From Miscanthus floridulus (lineage: Eukaryota; Streptophyta; Magnoliopsida; Poales; Poaceae), in assembly GCF_019320115.1 (NCBI RefSeq), contig NC_089595.1, positions 114,597,162-114,661,161 of the forward strand: a stretch of DNA of 64,000 bases. Direction: 5' to 3'. The notes under the pieces are model-generated. The model had not been told where the DNA came from. It did no database searches and worked only from the letters and a program-made list of their open reading frames with translations. This document shows, in pieces, positions 1 through 11,302 of the stretch; position 1 is the first letter of the stretch, and every line of letters starts with the position of its first letter. A program made the translations under genes and the position numbers.

Positions 1-143
1 TTGGCGTCGTCGTCGGGGAGCCCGAGCCTGGCGTAGTAGCGCCGCAGCATGGTGCAATCCTCGAGAGCATGCTTCACCGGACCTTGATGGTAAGGGCAGG
101 GCTTCTTCAGCATGTCGTCGAATAGCCTGGGGCCGTGGGGGCC

Positions 144-2309
144 TCAGGGATTCCTGTGATCTGTTGTGGCGACATGGATGGCCTCGAGGACCTCCTGCTT
201 CCTTGGGCGACCCTTCTTCTTTTTCTTAGGGAGGTGGGAGGCTGAGGCCACGGGGGCCTCTTCCCTCCGCTTACCCTTGGAATCGGCGTCGGGGAAGATG
301 GCTCCGACAGCCCCTTCCCCTAAGGCGAAGCTGGTGGCGATGTCGAGGAGCGCGGCAGCAGAGCGCGGGACGTTGCGTCCTAACTCTCGGACCAAGTCCC
401 GACAAGTGGTGTCGGAGAGGAAAGCCTGGACGATCTTCGAGTCGCCGACGCTGGGTAGCTCGGTGCACTGTTTGGAGAAGCACCAGATGAAGTCTCGGAG
501 AGACTCGTCCGGCTTCTGGCGGCAGCTCTTAAGATCCCAGGAATTCCCAGGGCGCACGTAAGTGCCCTGGAAGTTCCCGACGAAGATCCTAACCAAGTCG
601 CGCCAGTCGTGGATTTGCGAGGGAGGGAGATGCTCGAGCCAGGCTCGTGCCGAGTCTAACAAGAGCAGAGGGAGATTGTGGATGATGAGCAGGTCATCGT
701 CCGCGCCGCCTAGCTGGCAGGCCAGGCGGTAATCGGCGAGCCCGAGCTCCGGGTTGGTCTCGCCGCTGTACTTCGCGAGATTGGCCGGCTGTCGGAACCG
801 GGCGAGGAAAGGAGCCGTGCGGATGGCCCTGCTGAAGACCTGAGGGCCTGGCGGCTCAGGGGAAGGATTGCGGTCCTTACCGCTGTCGTAGCGACCGCCT
901 CGGTGTGGGTGGTAGCCCCGGGCGGCTCCATTGCCGTGGCGCCGTCGCCTGCCAACTACTTCGTGGTCGCCCCGTGCCTCGCGTTGGTCTCTAGGTCGAT
1001 CGCGTATCGAGGGGGCCCTGTTGACCGTCGGCGTGCGAGCGGCCTTGGGGCGGACCGAGGCGTCCTGGCCCCGACGAGGTTGCGCTGCGGGCTACTCCGA
1101 AGTGCCTCCGCGCCGGCGGGAGGCGGAACTTTCGGCCTGCTGCACCGCTACGGTCTCGAGGAGGTCGCGGAGCTCTCCGCGGACCTGTCGCCCCTCGGTG
1201 GTGGAGGGCTCGGGCATCGCTCGGACTAGCATCGTAGCCGCTGCGACATTCTGGCTAGCGCGATTAAAGATTGGGGGTGGCTCTCCCCCCTCGTTGTCGT
1301 TGATGCGGTGATGGACATCGTGGGCCCTCCCTCGGGCTCCTCCGCCCTCACCACGCCCTTGCTGCTCCTGCTCAAGAGTGTCCCGAAGCTGTTGCAGAAG
1401 GAGTCGGTCTTGTTCGACCTTGGCTTGAAGCTCGCGGAGCTGCTCCAGGTCTGGGCGTCGATGTCCCCCGCGAACGGGATTCTCGTTCCATGCTGCCGGG
1501 GGTTCGAGACGCGGAGGTGTGGCGTCGCCCGCCCCTACCTGGGGCAGGGAATGGTTGCCTGTCCTCTCGTCCTCTTCGCCCGTCCTTGGCATCCCGAGCC
1601 CGACGTGGAAGCACTCACGAGATGGATCGTAAGTCCCTTTGTCGTCGGAGTCGGAGTAGCCGAGGCAGTAGTCGCTTGCAGCCAAGAATTGGCGCAAAGC
1701 CCCAGGGTTGTGGAGTTTGGAGAAATCCACCCCGGGCCATGCCTCGTCCTCGTCCGAGGAGTCGGAGCGGATGCTCAGGTCGAGAGCGAAGTGCTGGCGG
1801 CGTTCCGAGGGGTGCTCGTGAGTGGCAGCGTAAGCATAGGCGTAAGAGCCGGCGGCATTTCTCAACCCAAAGGGGTATGGCGACGGTGCCGTCTCCATAT
1901 TCTGCCCCATCGGGGTCGGCTCTTCAGGGAGTGGTGGAGCGGAGCTAGACGACTGGGCATCGCCGCGAGCCACCGGCGATTTTCCTTCATCCATGCTCAG
2001 GCCAGACAGGTCCCCAGCCAGGGACCCCGTACCAACAGCTGGTCGTAGGGTATCGGCGGGGAGTGGCGTGCCGCCCTGGGTTCACGTAGCGTCGGGGTGG
2101 CCTTGCTCGCGTCGTGCCTGGCGAGCGCGGCGAGAGCGGCCGCCCGGGCGCTGCCTGCGCCTGGGCTGCCGGGGCGTGACTTCATCGTCGGACGGTGGGG
2201 CTCGAGGGGTGAGGAGCACCATGTTGTACTCATGCCCTAGAGACATGAACTCTAGGCTCCCGAACCAAACTACGGTGCCGAGACGCAATGGTCGTACGGG
2301 GTCTGCCAT
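144..2309 (-). pseudogene. gypsy gag polyprotein, broken by in-frame stops
   Basis: Gag is the capsid/nucleocapsid precursor of the element. One reverse reading frame runs from an ATG at 2309 through 1994 to 144, interrupted by stops at 2084-2082 and at 1094-1092 (TAG). Between 1091 and 144 I read no further stop. The downstream part has the retrotransposon gag fold signature: W-L-E-H-L-P-P near 640, then a D-W-R-D-L-F-like helix and an S-L-R-D-F-I-style motif near 500. The upstream part is low complexity, rich in E, R and P, with a Q/E/L coiled-coil-like stretch near 1400. Which ATG was the original start is uncertain: 2309 follows the primer site most closely, while 1994 gives an open 300-aa segment. 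No CCHC knuckle is visible before the window edge. Confidence 0.65.
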
Positions 2310-2701
2310 CCGGAACCTGCTAGGATGTTGAAACCGACACGCAGCGCCCCCTACCTGGCGCGCCAACTGTCAGTGCTTTGGAACCAGGGGTCCCTCAACC
2401 AACGAGTGAATTTGTGCTGCGTGCCCCTAATCCCGGATGGTGATGCAAAGAGACACAAGGTTTATACTGGTTCAGGCAATCGAGGCCCTACGTCCAGTCC
2501 GAGAGATCGATCTTGTATTCCTTGCACCGGAGTGCTCGTAGTGGGGGGTTACAAACTAGGTGAGAGAGGGAGCTAGCCCCAGGTCTCGGCGTGGGTGGTG
2601 CGGGCTACTTGAGGCGTTGTTCCCAAGCAGCGCAGGAGTGCGTAGTTCTAGCGGTGTGTTCGTCTTTCTTCTGGTCCCCCTAGAATGGCCCCGGTCCCTC
2701 C

Positions 2702-2709
2702 CTTTTATA
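2702..2709 (-). promoter_or_regulatory. LTR TATA box (TATAAAAG)
   Basis: TATAAAAG on the reverse strand, about 330 bp before the LTR 3' end, is correctly placed to drive the gag transcript of the reverse-strand element. Confidence 0.5.
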
Positions 2710-2909
2710 CTCTAAGGGAGACCTGGGACCGTACATAGATTGCTACATAGCGCTTCTGTAAATGGGGTGGCGTGTCCGAGCCCTGTAGCCGGCCACTATT
2801 GTGGTATGGTCGATGGAGTGGCCCCGTCCTTGTCGTGCAGAAGTGACGCGCCGGTCATACTCGATTTTGTGCGTCGTGGGGCTCCAGTATAGCTTGATGC
2901 AGGACATGG

Positions 2910-3520
2910 CGGGCGATGTGCTGGTCACCATGCAATGACGTCGTAGGGAGCAGCGGCCCTGCAGACGCCGAGGCCGAGCCATTGTGGGGGGCTCGATGGA
3001 CATGGATCCTCAGGCTACTGAGCCCCTGAAGCAAACTGCCGAGGCCTTGGGGGGAGTTATTGGACCTAGGTACTGATTCCGAGGCCACAGTAGCCCAGAC
3101 GTGGCTCCCCACGCTGCGTTGTCCTCGGAGCAGGAGTTGGCAGCACAGTGAGGCATGGGCGTCCACCATGTGTATGGTGATTAGTACAGTGGCGGGTAAC
3201 CCCTGCCCAGTCCGGGCGACGTGCAGGTCATCGTGTGATGACGTCGTGGGGAGCTATGGCTCTGCAGGTGCCGAGGCCAAGCCATCGCGGGGGGGCCCCA
3301 GCGGACGTGGGTCCTCAGGCTGCCGAGCCCCTGAAGCAAACTGCCGAGGCCTTGGAGGGAATTATTGGTCCTGGGTACTGATTCCGAGGCCACAGTAGCC
3401 CAGACGTGGCTCCCCATGCTGCGTTGTCCTTGGAGCAGGAGTTGGCAGCTCAGTGAGGCATGGGCGTCAACCATGTGCATAGTGGTTAGCACAGTGGCGG
3501 GTAACCCCTGCCCCGTCGTG
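2910..3520. repeat. 304-bp tandem duplication inside LTR
   Basis: The string CCCCTGAAGCAAACTGCC occurs at about 3022 and 3326, and the flanking sequence matches at the same 304-bp offset with scattered substitutions and small indels. The repeat starts near GGGCGATGTGC/GGGCGACGTGC and ends after ACCCCTGCCC. It lies in the U3 part of the LTR. Confidence 0.7.
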
Positions 3521-4845
3521 CCTCCTGTCCCGTCGGCCATTTCGCTGTACTGTGCCGAGCATGCGGCCGATGTCAGGGGCAGCAGTTGGCTGAGTTAATG
3601 CGACACGATGTTTTGTCAGAGGAACGGGAGAAGGAAGAGGCAGCGGAGTGCTGCTGAGCCTGCCTCGCGCGAGACGGAGGGTCAGTGGCCCGGCTGAGGC
3701 CTTTGGCGGGGAGTCGCTCGAGGTCAGTGGTGAGGGGGCCTCGGGCGAGTCAGAGAACCGGCCGAGGCCAGCGGTGAGGGGGCCTTGGGCGAGTCGGAGA
3801 ATCGGCCGAGGCCAGTGGTGTTTAGCTGGTTTCGATCTTTACGAAGTCTAAGCAGTCGTTTTTGGGTCTTGCTTAGGGTACCCCTTCTCACGGTATCCGA
3901 CAAGTATAATTCCACCAAAAATTCCACACACTTGCACTATTTTGATCTAAGGGTATGACGCTTCCCTTCGGTGAGGTCTGTGGTTTGACTTTACAATACA
4001 TGCAAGGTAAGTGTGCCACTACTTTTTCATCCCTACCCAAAAGTCCTATATAAGCTCTTAGAAGTAGGATGATCAAGGAGAAGACAAAATTCAAAATATG
4101 CCTTGGTGAGGAACCACTTACAAATCTGAGTGACCTGAGAGAATCATTCAACTAACAAAAGCTATCTTTATGTTTTTCAAAATACAAAACCCAAGTTTCT
4201 AAGCATGAATGAAGTGAGGAGATTTGAATACAAGTTATTCTATTTTCAATTACCCAGGATATTTTGGTAGACACTTGGAAGTTCATAGGTTCAAGTGAAG
4301 CTTGGAATAACCTGTATGCAGATTTTCAAATCAAGGAGATCAACCCGCATAGTCCTTAGAACTTTACTCGAGCACGAGCAAAAGACTAAGTGTGGGGGAG
4401 CTTGTCGGCGATGCTTAACTCACATTTCTATCGCCAACATTTATAATAAAAACAAACAAATATGAAAACCAAAAGATAGAAATAGGGCTTTTGACTCACA
4501 TTCTTCATGAGTTTTGGTATGTATATGTTTTGTAGGGCAACACATGAAAATACACTAAAATGCGCAACCGAGAAGGTGCATTTAAGCAAAACATAAAGCA
4601 AAGCCCATCCAACTCCATTTCTGGGTAGAACACCAGCGTGGCTGGGATCCAAGCCTAGCCAAAAGTCCACATGCCAAGGGCGGTGGCCAATCGAGCAGCC
4701 CAGGGTGTGGCCACACCTATGGTGCGCCCGCACCACCCCCAGCTCAGCCTGGCCCCACCTTGCTCAGGCGGTGCATTTAATGCACTAGGAGGTCGATTGC
4801 ATGGGTGCTTACCAAAAATACTTCACCAAACCAACCTCCTCAAGC

Positions 4846-4853
4846 TATATAAG
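4846..4853 (+). promoter_or_regulatory. LTR TATA box (TATATAAG)
   Basis: TATATAAG lies about 440 bp into the forward LTR that starts at 4403, followed by an A/G-rich leader typical of LTR transcripts. Confidence 0.4.
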
Positions 4854-6418
4854 ATGACCTCCTCCTCATTCCATTAATCATCATACACTTGGAGAAGAAG
4901 AGCAAGAGCACCTACATTCCTATTAGCTTCTAGCTAGACTAGAATAGGGAGTGAGTGAGGAAAGAGCGAGGGGAATAGCGGAGTAACAGTTCCTCTATTT
5001 CTTATACTCAGCAAGCCTTGTACATCAGGTGGACAAAGTATCTGTGGCAGAACCACCTAATCTAATGCCTCCCAAGAGTACTTGTCTTCCATTAGACACT
5101 AAGTACTCAAGAGAGGACACTAAACTACGTAGTTCTGTCGAGCACACCCCAAGGGAGAACTCAAAAATCCACATTTTTCCATCAGGATCATAAATGAGAG
5201 AATAAAACTTACAATATTCTTAAGTCATTTCTTACATCACTTTTTTATAGTAACAGAATATTTCCTCAATTGATTATAACAGCGGAATATAACAATGTTA
5301 TCAGAGTTACAGAGTAAGCAAAGATTAATTTAATGATATGGTGGAGCATTAACGTAGTGGACATTTATATATAAGAGATGCTAGCAGATTTTACATCTTT
5401 TCTTATAAAAAAACTTTAGTAAGCGTTATAAATAAACACTATGGTTGTAGCGTGAAAATGAATCCTCTCTGAGCCCACCGGGAGGTTTCCACACAGAAGA
5501 GTTAGCTCTAAGTATCCTCCGATCACCCACAACAAGGGAAATAAAACACTGAGTACTTGATTGTACTTAGCAAGACTTACCCGATAGGAGGAAAATAAAA
5601 GACTCCAAGGATATGGAAGGCTTATTTGGCTTGTGGGTTATTGCATCTGCGGAAGCATTACTAAACATGCATCCTTATATTCAATTTTATAGCAGCCATC
5701 ATTAGTTCATTAACTAACCATTCTATGTAGGCACCTATTCTACTTTCAAGCAGGTAGTAAGCAATCAGAACCATTTTATCACCTTTCAAGTTTTAGTTCT
5801 TACTACGGTGCTAGACCATAGCCAAGTCATACCGTCTCACAGAAATGGTGATTCACGAACTAATGTATCCTAGCTGGGTACTCTGAAATACATGCCCTGT
5901 TTGTACCCTAGGCACAAACAAGACCAACCTATTCCACTCCTGTCACGGGGTCCAGGTCTCCGTCCAAACTTGGACTCCAAGCCCCCACACTTGAGATCCG
6001 GTCTTAATATGGTGCTTAGACCTCCACCTTTCCCTACCTCCAATCAGTCGGTCTAGAAAGAGTCGGAACCCACGACAAGAGCATAACGAGCCTTCCTGCT
6101 CCCATAAGAAAGTATGTGTTCAGGATAATAAGTTTGTGACCTGACTACCATCCACAGCAACGGACGGTCCTCAATCAACACAGGCGGAACAAGTGCAATC
6201 CGAGCCTCGCTCGAATGCCTAACCAAGTCCAGATCTAAAGTACCGTTCCGCCTGGTCTCCAATTATCATTCATATATATTCCATGTGATAGTAATATAAT
6301 AACAACAATAATATATTTTTTATCTCTCGCGAGTGACAGGTAATCACTCGACTTCTACCAGATCCTATAGTATAGCAATCTACACGATCCTGATATACTA
6401 GTATGACTCATAGGATAA

Positions 6419-6453
<35 letters not shown>
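6419..6453. repeat. (TA)n microsatellite
   Basis: Uninterrupted AT/TA dinucleotide run inside the reverse-strand LTR, continuing after the MITE at 6631-6642. Confidence 0.85.
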
Positions 6454-6460
<7 letters not shown>

Positions 6461-6630
6461 GGACCTAGGTTTTTACCTCTGGGTATGCGTAGCAAAAAAA
6501 ATTCTTATGCAATTCGATGAAAATTTCCTTTTTTTATTTTTTTATATTAAAAATTTCTACCTATCTCTATGACTGGCGGACCCCAGGGTATGCGATGGCC
6601 CACCCTGCATACCCTATGGGTCTATCCCTG
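6454..6630. mobile_element. hAT-like MITE, 177 bp, in a (TA)n tract
   Basis: The terminal inverted repeats are TAGTGATGGACC at the left and, read inward from the right, CAGGGATAGACC. Both continue to a shared GGGTATGC. Flanks on both sides are TATATATA, which would be the 8-bp duplication expected for hAT, although inside a TA repeat this match is weak evidence. There is no coding capacity. Confidence 0.55.
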
Positions 6631-9600
6631 TATATATATATATGCAATTGGATTTCATTCAACTCCTCAAAACTTAATGCACAAGCATAAAATAAAGTAC
6701 AGAATATTAGAGGTTATGCATTGTGGCTTGCCTAGGCAAGATATAACCAAAGATTAGCATTCCACTAGTGACATGATCATCAAGACACCAACTTTTCTGC
6801 TATTCGACTATATAATCCATCGTTATTCCTAATATGATATACGTGGATGCAACGCAGAGACGCAATTAATCAATGGTAACCGCAACTCTTAAATATACGA
6901 TTACGCTCTACAAGCTAACGAGTTAGATTTAATGACTAATATACTAGTCTACGTATCCACATCGTCAAGTATGGCGACGTCTCTGGAAAAATGTTTTAGT
7001 TCTAAAATCCCAAGGTGTTTCGGCATTTTATCGATTAAACATATATTTTTGAACTAGGGCTCATTTAGCTACCCTAGCAAACTAATTATTATGGGGCTAC
7101 AAAAATTACAATGAGCACCTAATAATGTTAGCAATTTACTTTGAAAGTTTTAGAGCCAACACTATCACCAATTTATCACAATAATTCCTACAAGTTTATA
7201 TCTTACAATATTAAGCATCTCAAATTAATTAGATAACCCTAGAAAATATTACAAAACTATGTGAACAAAATATACTACCAGATAGATTATGATTTTAGGA
7301 ACCTAACAAAATTGGTTTCACAATTTTTGATTAACTACACAATTTTATATTGAATTTACAAATCTACCTTAGAAACTAAATTAAAAAATGCTTTAGAAAA
7401 CAAAAAGGGCCGGTGGCAAGCATTCGGTCCAGCAGACCCGGCAGCCCAGCGTGGGCGTGGTTACGTGCGCGTCATAGCGGCCCAGTACGGCCCAAGGCTG
7501 GGGGCGCTCGCTCGTGATGACGGCTTTGCAGAAAAGCCCCCGAGCTTTTAGAGATTAATACTACTACTATGCACACTATTCCTACCGTCAGTAATCTTGC
7601 ATCCACACCCTCGGATGTTTTCACCTTTACCATGGGGAGATCCCCAGAAACCCCATGCGCGCCAGCATGGCGGCCGATGGCATAAGGCGGTTACATCGGG
7701 CAACCTAGGCATGCTATGATGGAAGTAAGGGGCCGACCACCATCTACAGCTAAACGTGCCAGGATGGGTGGCGATTAGGGACTCGGAGGCGCACTGTCGC
7801 GGGCTGCAGCGGTGAGCGGCTATCCATGACGACGGTGCGACTGTTCCGATGACCTAAGGCTCTATCAAGGTGGTAGGGATAGCGGGTAAGCACCAGTAGC
7901 TCACTGGAATTCATGCTACGGTGATGGTTGAGGTGGGAGAGTGCCGAGGTGGCATGGCCACGTGCGAGCCATTGGGGCGGCAGTGCTCTAGGATGGACAC
8001 CCATGCATCACCATGTCTTCGGTAAGCACCCTGACCAAATGGTAGGAGCATCAGATAGAGGAGGTCAAGGCGAGCTCATGGATACAAACAATTAAACTAA
8101 TTCAGACCTTACCCCAATTTCACTGGCACAGCGACACACCTAGTCGACGGTGAGAAAAACCAGAAATTGGCGTCCAGTAGTGCTCGGTTGTGCCAAGGTG
8201 AGGGTCAGGCTACTAGCTGGCTTTCCTGTCTAAGTACTAGAACACCGAATTGAGGTGTGGTGTCCCAAACCACACATATTTGTCGTGCGAAGTGAGCGAT
8301 TCTATCGGTGACAAGGGCAGGCGAGAACGACAGCTCTTCAAGGCTATGCCTGCTTTAGTCGAGGCTGTGTTAATGAAGCGAGGCGTCCGTACAAGGAAGA
8401 CTTAGGGAGAGAGCATCGTGAAGCGCCATGATGGGACTCTCGGCCATGGTAGGACACGAGCAGAGGCAGTGAAGTAGCGATCGTGTGTGGGGCCGTCTCA
8501 TAGGGCTAGTGTAGCCAGATGATGCGAAGGATGGTAGTGACACTACAACATGAGCATTAGTGCAATGTGACTACAAAGGTAAACAGTGGCTCGACGAGTA
8601 GGTAATTCGAGCCACAGAAAGAGTGACACGTCGGCAAGACGAAGGCCTCCACAACATTTGCGTGGCCCCACGCATGGCCTGGCCAGCAGCGCACATGCGG
8701 TAGAGATAGTGCCATCAGATAGGGCCAGGCAGTGGTGCAGGATTGTAGAGAGCGCAGACGCGATGTTGACGCAATGGCACCGGTAGCAGGGACAATCCTA
8801 CGCATGCGATGGCGATAAGGGCAACAGTCACACCGTAGCGCGAGGCGGGAAGGGCGGCAGTGGGGCAGGAGCTCGATGGCCAGCAGCTATAGGGCGATGA
8901 TAGCGGGCTGCTGGAGCCGGCCACAACCAACCCACGGCCAGACAGACCGATCGGGGTCGGCACCGAGGCATGCAGAATGCGGCTAGCCGCCCAACGCTGA
9001 GTGGCCACATGAGGTGACCGTGCGCCTGAGCCAAGCATATGGCGTGCATGAATCTTAAAGTGCGTCTAAAAACTATCCTAACACAGTTGAAGCTAACCTA
9101 CCTCGACCATGCTAATGAGGGCACATCAATCTACTATAAGGAGCAAAAACACGGGATTCACCTTTAGCTAGATTTTTTAAAATTAATTCACCAACATGGC
9201 ATTGTTACACTGTTTTCAAACTTAAAATTTCTTCCAAGTCTTGAGCTGAATTTGACTTCAAGTTCTATTTCCAAGCCATTAGAAATACTAGCTAGTCATA
9301 TTATTTTTCTACAGCAAGAGTTGCATTGTCATCTACAAAGTTTATACTTCAAACCTTATTTAGGTGTCACACACATGTTCTATAATACTTTTGCTCAATA
9401 AAAATTGGTTTTCCACCCTACTTTACATAACATGAGTTATCGAATAAATTTCCATTTAACATTCTTATTGGTTATTTTAGGCTACAAGAAATTTATAAAC
9501 ACCTTCTATCACATGCATTACAACATAAACATGATGCTCATGACATGATTTAGTAGTTTGTTTAGGGCGTAACACCGAGGGTGTTACAGTATCGGACTTG

Positions 9601-10215
9601 TCGGCTTCCTTCTCTACACTTGTACCTCTAAGTTCATCTTGCTACTTGGAGTAAGACATTCGTGTTCATCTTTTGATTTTGAGTTCTTAAGGAAGTTATC
9701 TTTGTTCTTACAAGCTTGCGGGTTCGTTGTTCGTCCCTTGGGAGAATACTCTAGTAGAGGACTCTTGATAAAGATGGAAGTTCCTGGCCAATGCTAGAGT
9801 AGTGATCGATAGCGTAGACATGGTGTTTAAGCTAGAAGTCACCTTTGTTTGCCTCGTATGCTCCGGTTGAGGGGTAGGCGACAGGTGGTGATAGCCCTGT
9901 TCGTCCTTTGTAATCCCCTACATTTGGATATGGCGTAGAGCCATAGGCTGGTATCACTTGGTAGACCAAGTGTAAGCCGGTGCCCGAAGTAAGCTTGTAG
10001 TAGCAAAGTTACCTTCTCTTAGGTTCTCTAATCTTTAGTAGAACCTCACTACCCGAGTTATCCTTCCTCTTGTTCTTTTGGGCAAACTAGCTAAAAGACT
10101 ACTTACACCTCCGTTCCTCGTGGAAATATGATACCCTGAATATCACTAGGTGAAGTGCTACAATGGTACTTCCATACGCTTATAGACTTTTTTGCTTACG
10201 CTAAGAAGCACCAAC

Positions 10216-10284
10216 AGTGATCGGATTATGTATATGTACCTATACACTGTCAATGAATGAACTTGAGCATTCTCCTCTCTTACA
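10216..10284 (+). repeat. 5' LTR remnant of the short-LTR Copia element
   Basis: Matches the last 68 bp of the 3' LTR ending at 22811 with few substitutions. The upstream part of the LTR is replaced by gypsy sequence ending CCAACA at 10215. Confidence 0.7.
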
Positions 10285-10338
10285 TGGTATCTTCAGTCTA
10301 GTCTTGATCCAATTCTCCACCTTTCGCTGCTCCTAGCC

Positions 10339-11302
10339 ATGGCGAGTCCTCCTGGCTCCAACTCTTTCGTTGGCACCAATCCCTTTGTCGTGGCCAATGA
10401 TCCTACTCCTCCCTCAGCCTCCACCCTTGTGTTGCTCAACATCCTTAGCCACGTTCCAGTCACCCTCTCCTCCGATGATGGCAACTTCTGGCAATGGCAT
10501 TCATTCTTCGAGCTCATGTTCAAGAAATTTGGCCTCGTCAACCACAATGACGGCATGGTTGATGCCGCCACCATGAATGATGATCCGGAGTGGCTCTAGG
10601 TTGACGCCCGCATTGTCTCCTGGCTCTACTCCACTATGTCCAAGGAGATCTAGAATGACGTCAACAGGCTGTGTGCCACCGCCTACTCTACGTGGACAAT
10701 AATCACGAGATAATTCCTCCGCAATAGTCTCCAGTGTGCCATCTATGCTCAGCAGGAGTTCCACAGCCTGTTCTAGGGTGACATGAACATCAGTGAGTAT
10801 TGTGGCCATCTCAAGTGCCTCGCCGACACTCTTTTCGACTACGGCACCGCCATCGCTGACCCGACGCTCGCCATCAACACCTTGCGTGGCTTGAATAACA
10901 AGTTTAGATAGGACATTGCTGTTTCTATCCACCATGTCCTCGCCGCCCACCTTCCTCTACACCAAATCCTATTTGCTACAAGAGGAACATCGCATTCGAC
11001 ACTCTCTCTAGATGGAGGCGCAAATGGTGCTCCTTGCGGTCGCCACCACATCCACTATGACCAGGCCCTTGGTGCCATCCCTACCTCCACCTCAGGTGCA
11101 CAACATTGGTGCCAATGATCGTCATAAGAAGCGCAAGGCTTCAAACGGTCGCAATCGCTAGAACAACTCCGGCGGCCAGAGTGCACCAGCCGGCGGCCAC
11201 CCTACACCACACGTCGACGTGCTGCCACCACCATGGGCCACGGCCTACAACCCTTGGCAGGGTGTCATTTAGGCGTGGCCCATGAATGCCTGGCGGCCCA
11301 GT
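10339..11302 (+). pseudogene. Copia gag, decayed
   Basis: A 86-aa frame starts at 10339 (MASPPGSN...) with the Copia gag N-terminal pattern (L-S-S-D-D-G-N-F-W-Q-W near residue 45). It reads on past several stop codons, the first just after 10599, through recognisable gag-like text to about 11290. CGA/CAG/TGG-to-stop type changes suggest ordinary decay. The frame is cut at 11302 by the Sirevirus LTR. Confidence 0.65.

Larger units (their letters stand above)
1..3902 (-). mobile_element. Ty3/gypsy retrotransposon (Tat-like), 5' part, reverse strand
   Basis: The window opens inside a reverse-strand gypsy element. In element order it has a 5' LTR (3902 to 2368), a primer-binding region starting TTGGCGCGCCAGGTAGGGG two bases after the LTR, and a gag region (about 2309 to 144 and beyond). 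Pol and the 3' LTR lie before base 1. The LTR ends are TGTC...GACA. The same primer-site sequence occurs in the forward element at 60654, so both are one broad lineage; the Tat assignment rests on general LTR and gag style and is inference. The element abuts the 3' untranslated part of another gypsy element at 3903, so it appears nested there; the second target duplication is outside the window. Confidence 0.75.
2368..3902 (-). repeat. LTR (5') of the Tat-like gypsy element
   Basis: 1535 bp bounded by TGTCAG (2368) and CGACA (3902) on the plus strand, which is TG...CA in both orientations. It is followed by the primer-binding region at 2366 on the reverse strand. It carries a 304-bp internal tandem duplication (about 2910-3520) and GAGGCC-rich short repeats near 3660-3830. 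The next plus-strand bases, AGTAT at 3903-3907, would be one side of a target duplication. Confidence 0.7.
4950..9588 (-). mobile_element. Long LTR, TGTAACACCC type (Tekay/Del-like), reverse strand, probably solo
   Basis: The reverse strand starting at 9588 reads TGTAACACCCTCGGTGTTA, the terminus also found forward at 61174. Downstream (decreasing coordinates) the sequence is non-coding with AT-rich and GC-rich blocks, and no integrase or reverse transcriptase is present. The other end is not sharply defined; reverse-strand character is recognisable down to about 5000. A 4-kb LTR without coding DNA fits a solo LTR or a non-autonomous element of the long-LTR chromovirus group. The 69- to 107-aa frames in it show no recognisable domain. 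Confidence 0.4.
3903..10215 (+). mobile_element. Ty3/gypsy element (Athila-like PPT), 3' end with nested insert
   Basis: Bases 3903-4390 are non-coding 3' internal sequence ending in the polypurine tract AGTGTGGGGGAG (4389-4400). An LTR follows, starting TGTCGGCG at 4403. Its 3' end is read as AAGCACCAACA at 10215, because the text from 9589 resembles the R/U5 part of such LTRs and the termini TGTCGG/CCAACA pair. The stretch between about 4950 and 9588 is a separate reverse-strand LTR. Immediately after 10215 the Copia LTR begins, with GTGAT as one possible side of the target duplication. Family assignment rests on PPT style only. Confidence 0.5.

Noticed and set aside
7750..9049. Several 73- to 107-aa frames in the reverse-strand long LTR
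   Set aside because: Overlapping on both strands in GC-rich LTR DNA, no domain and no conserved start.
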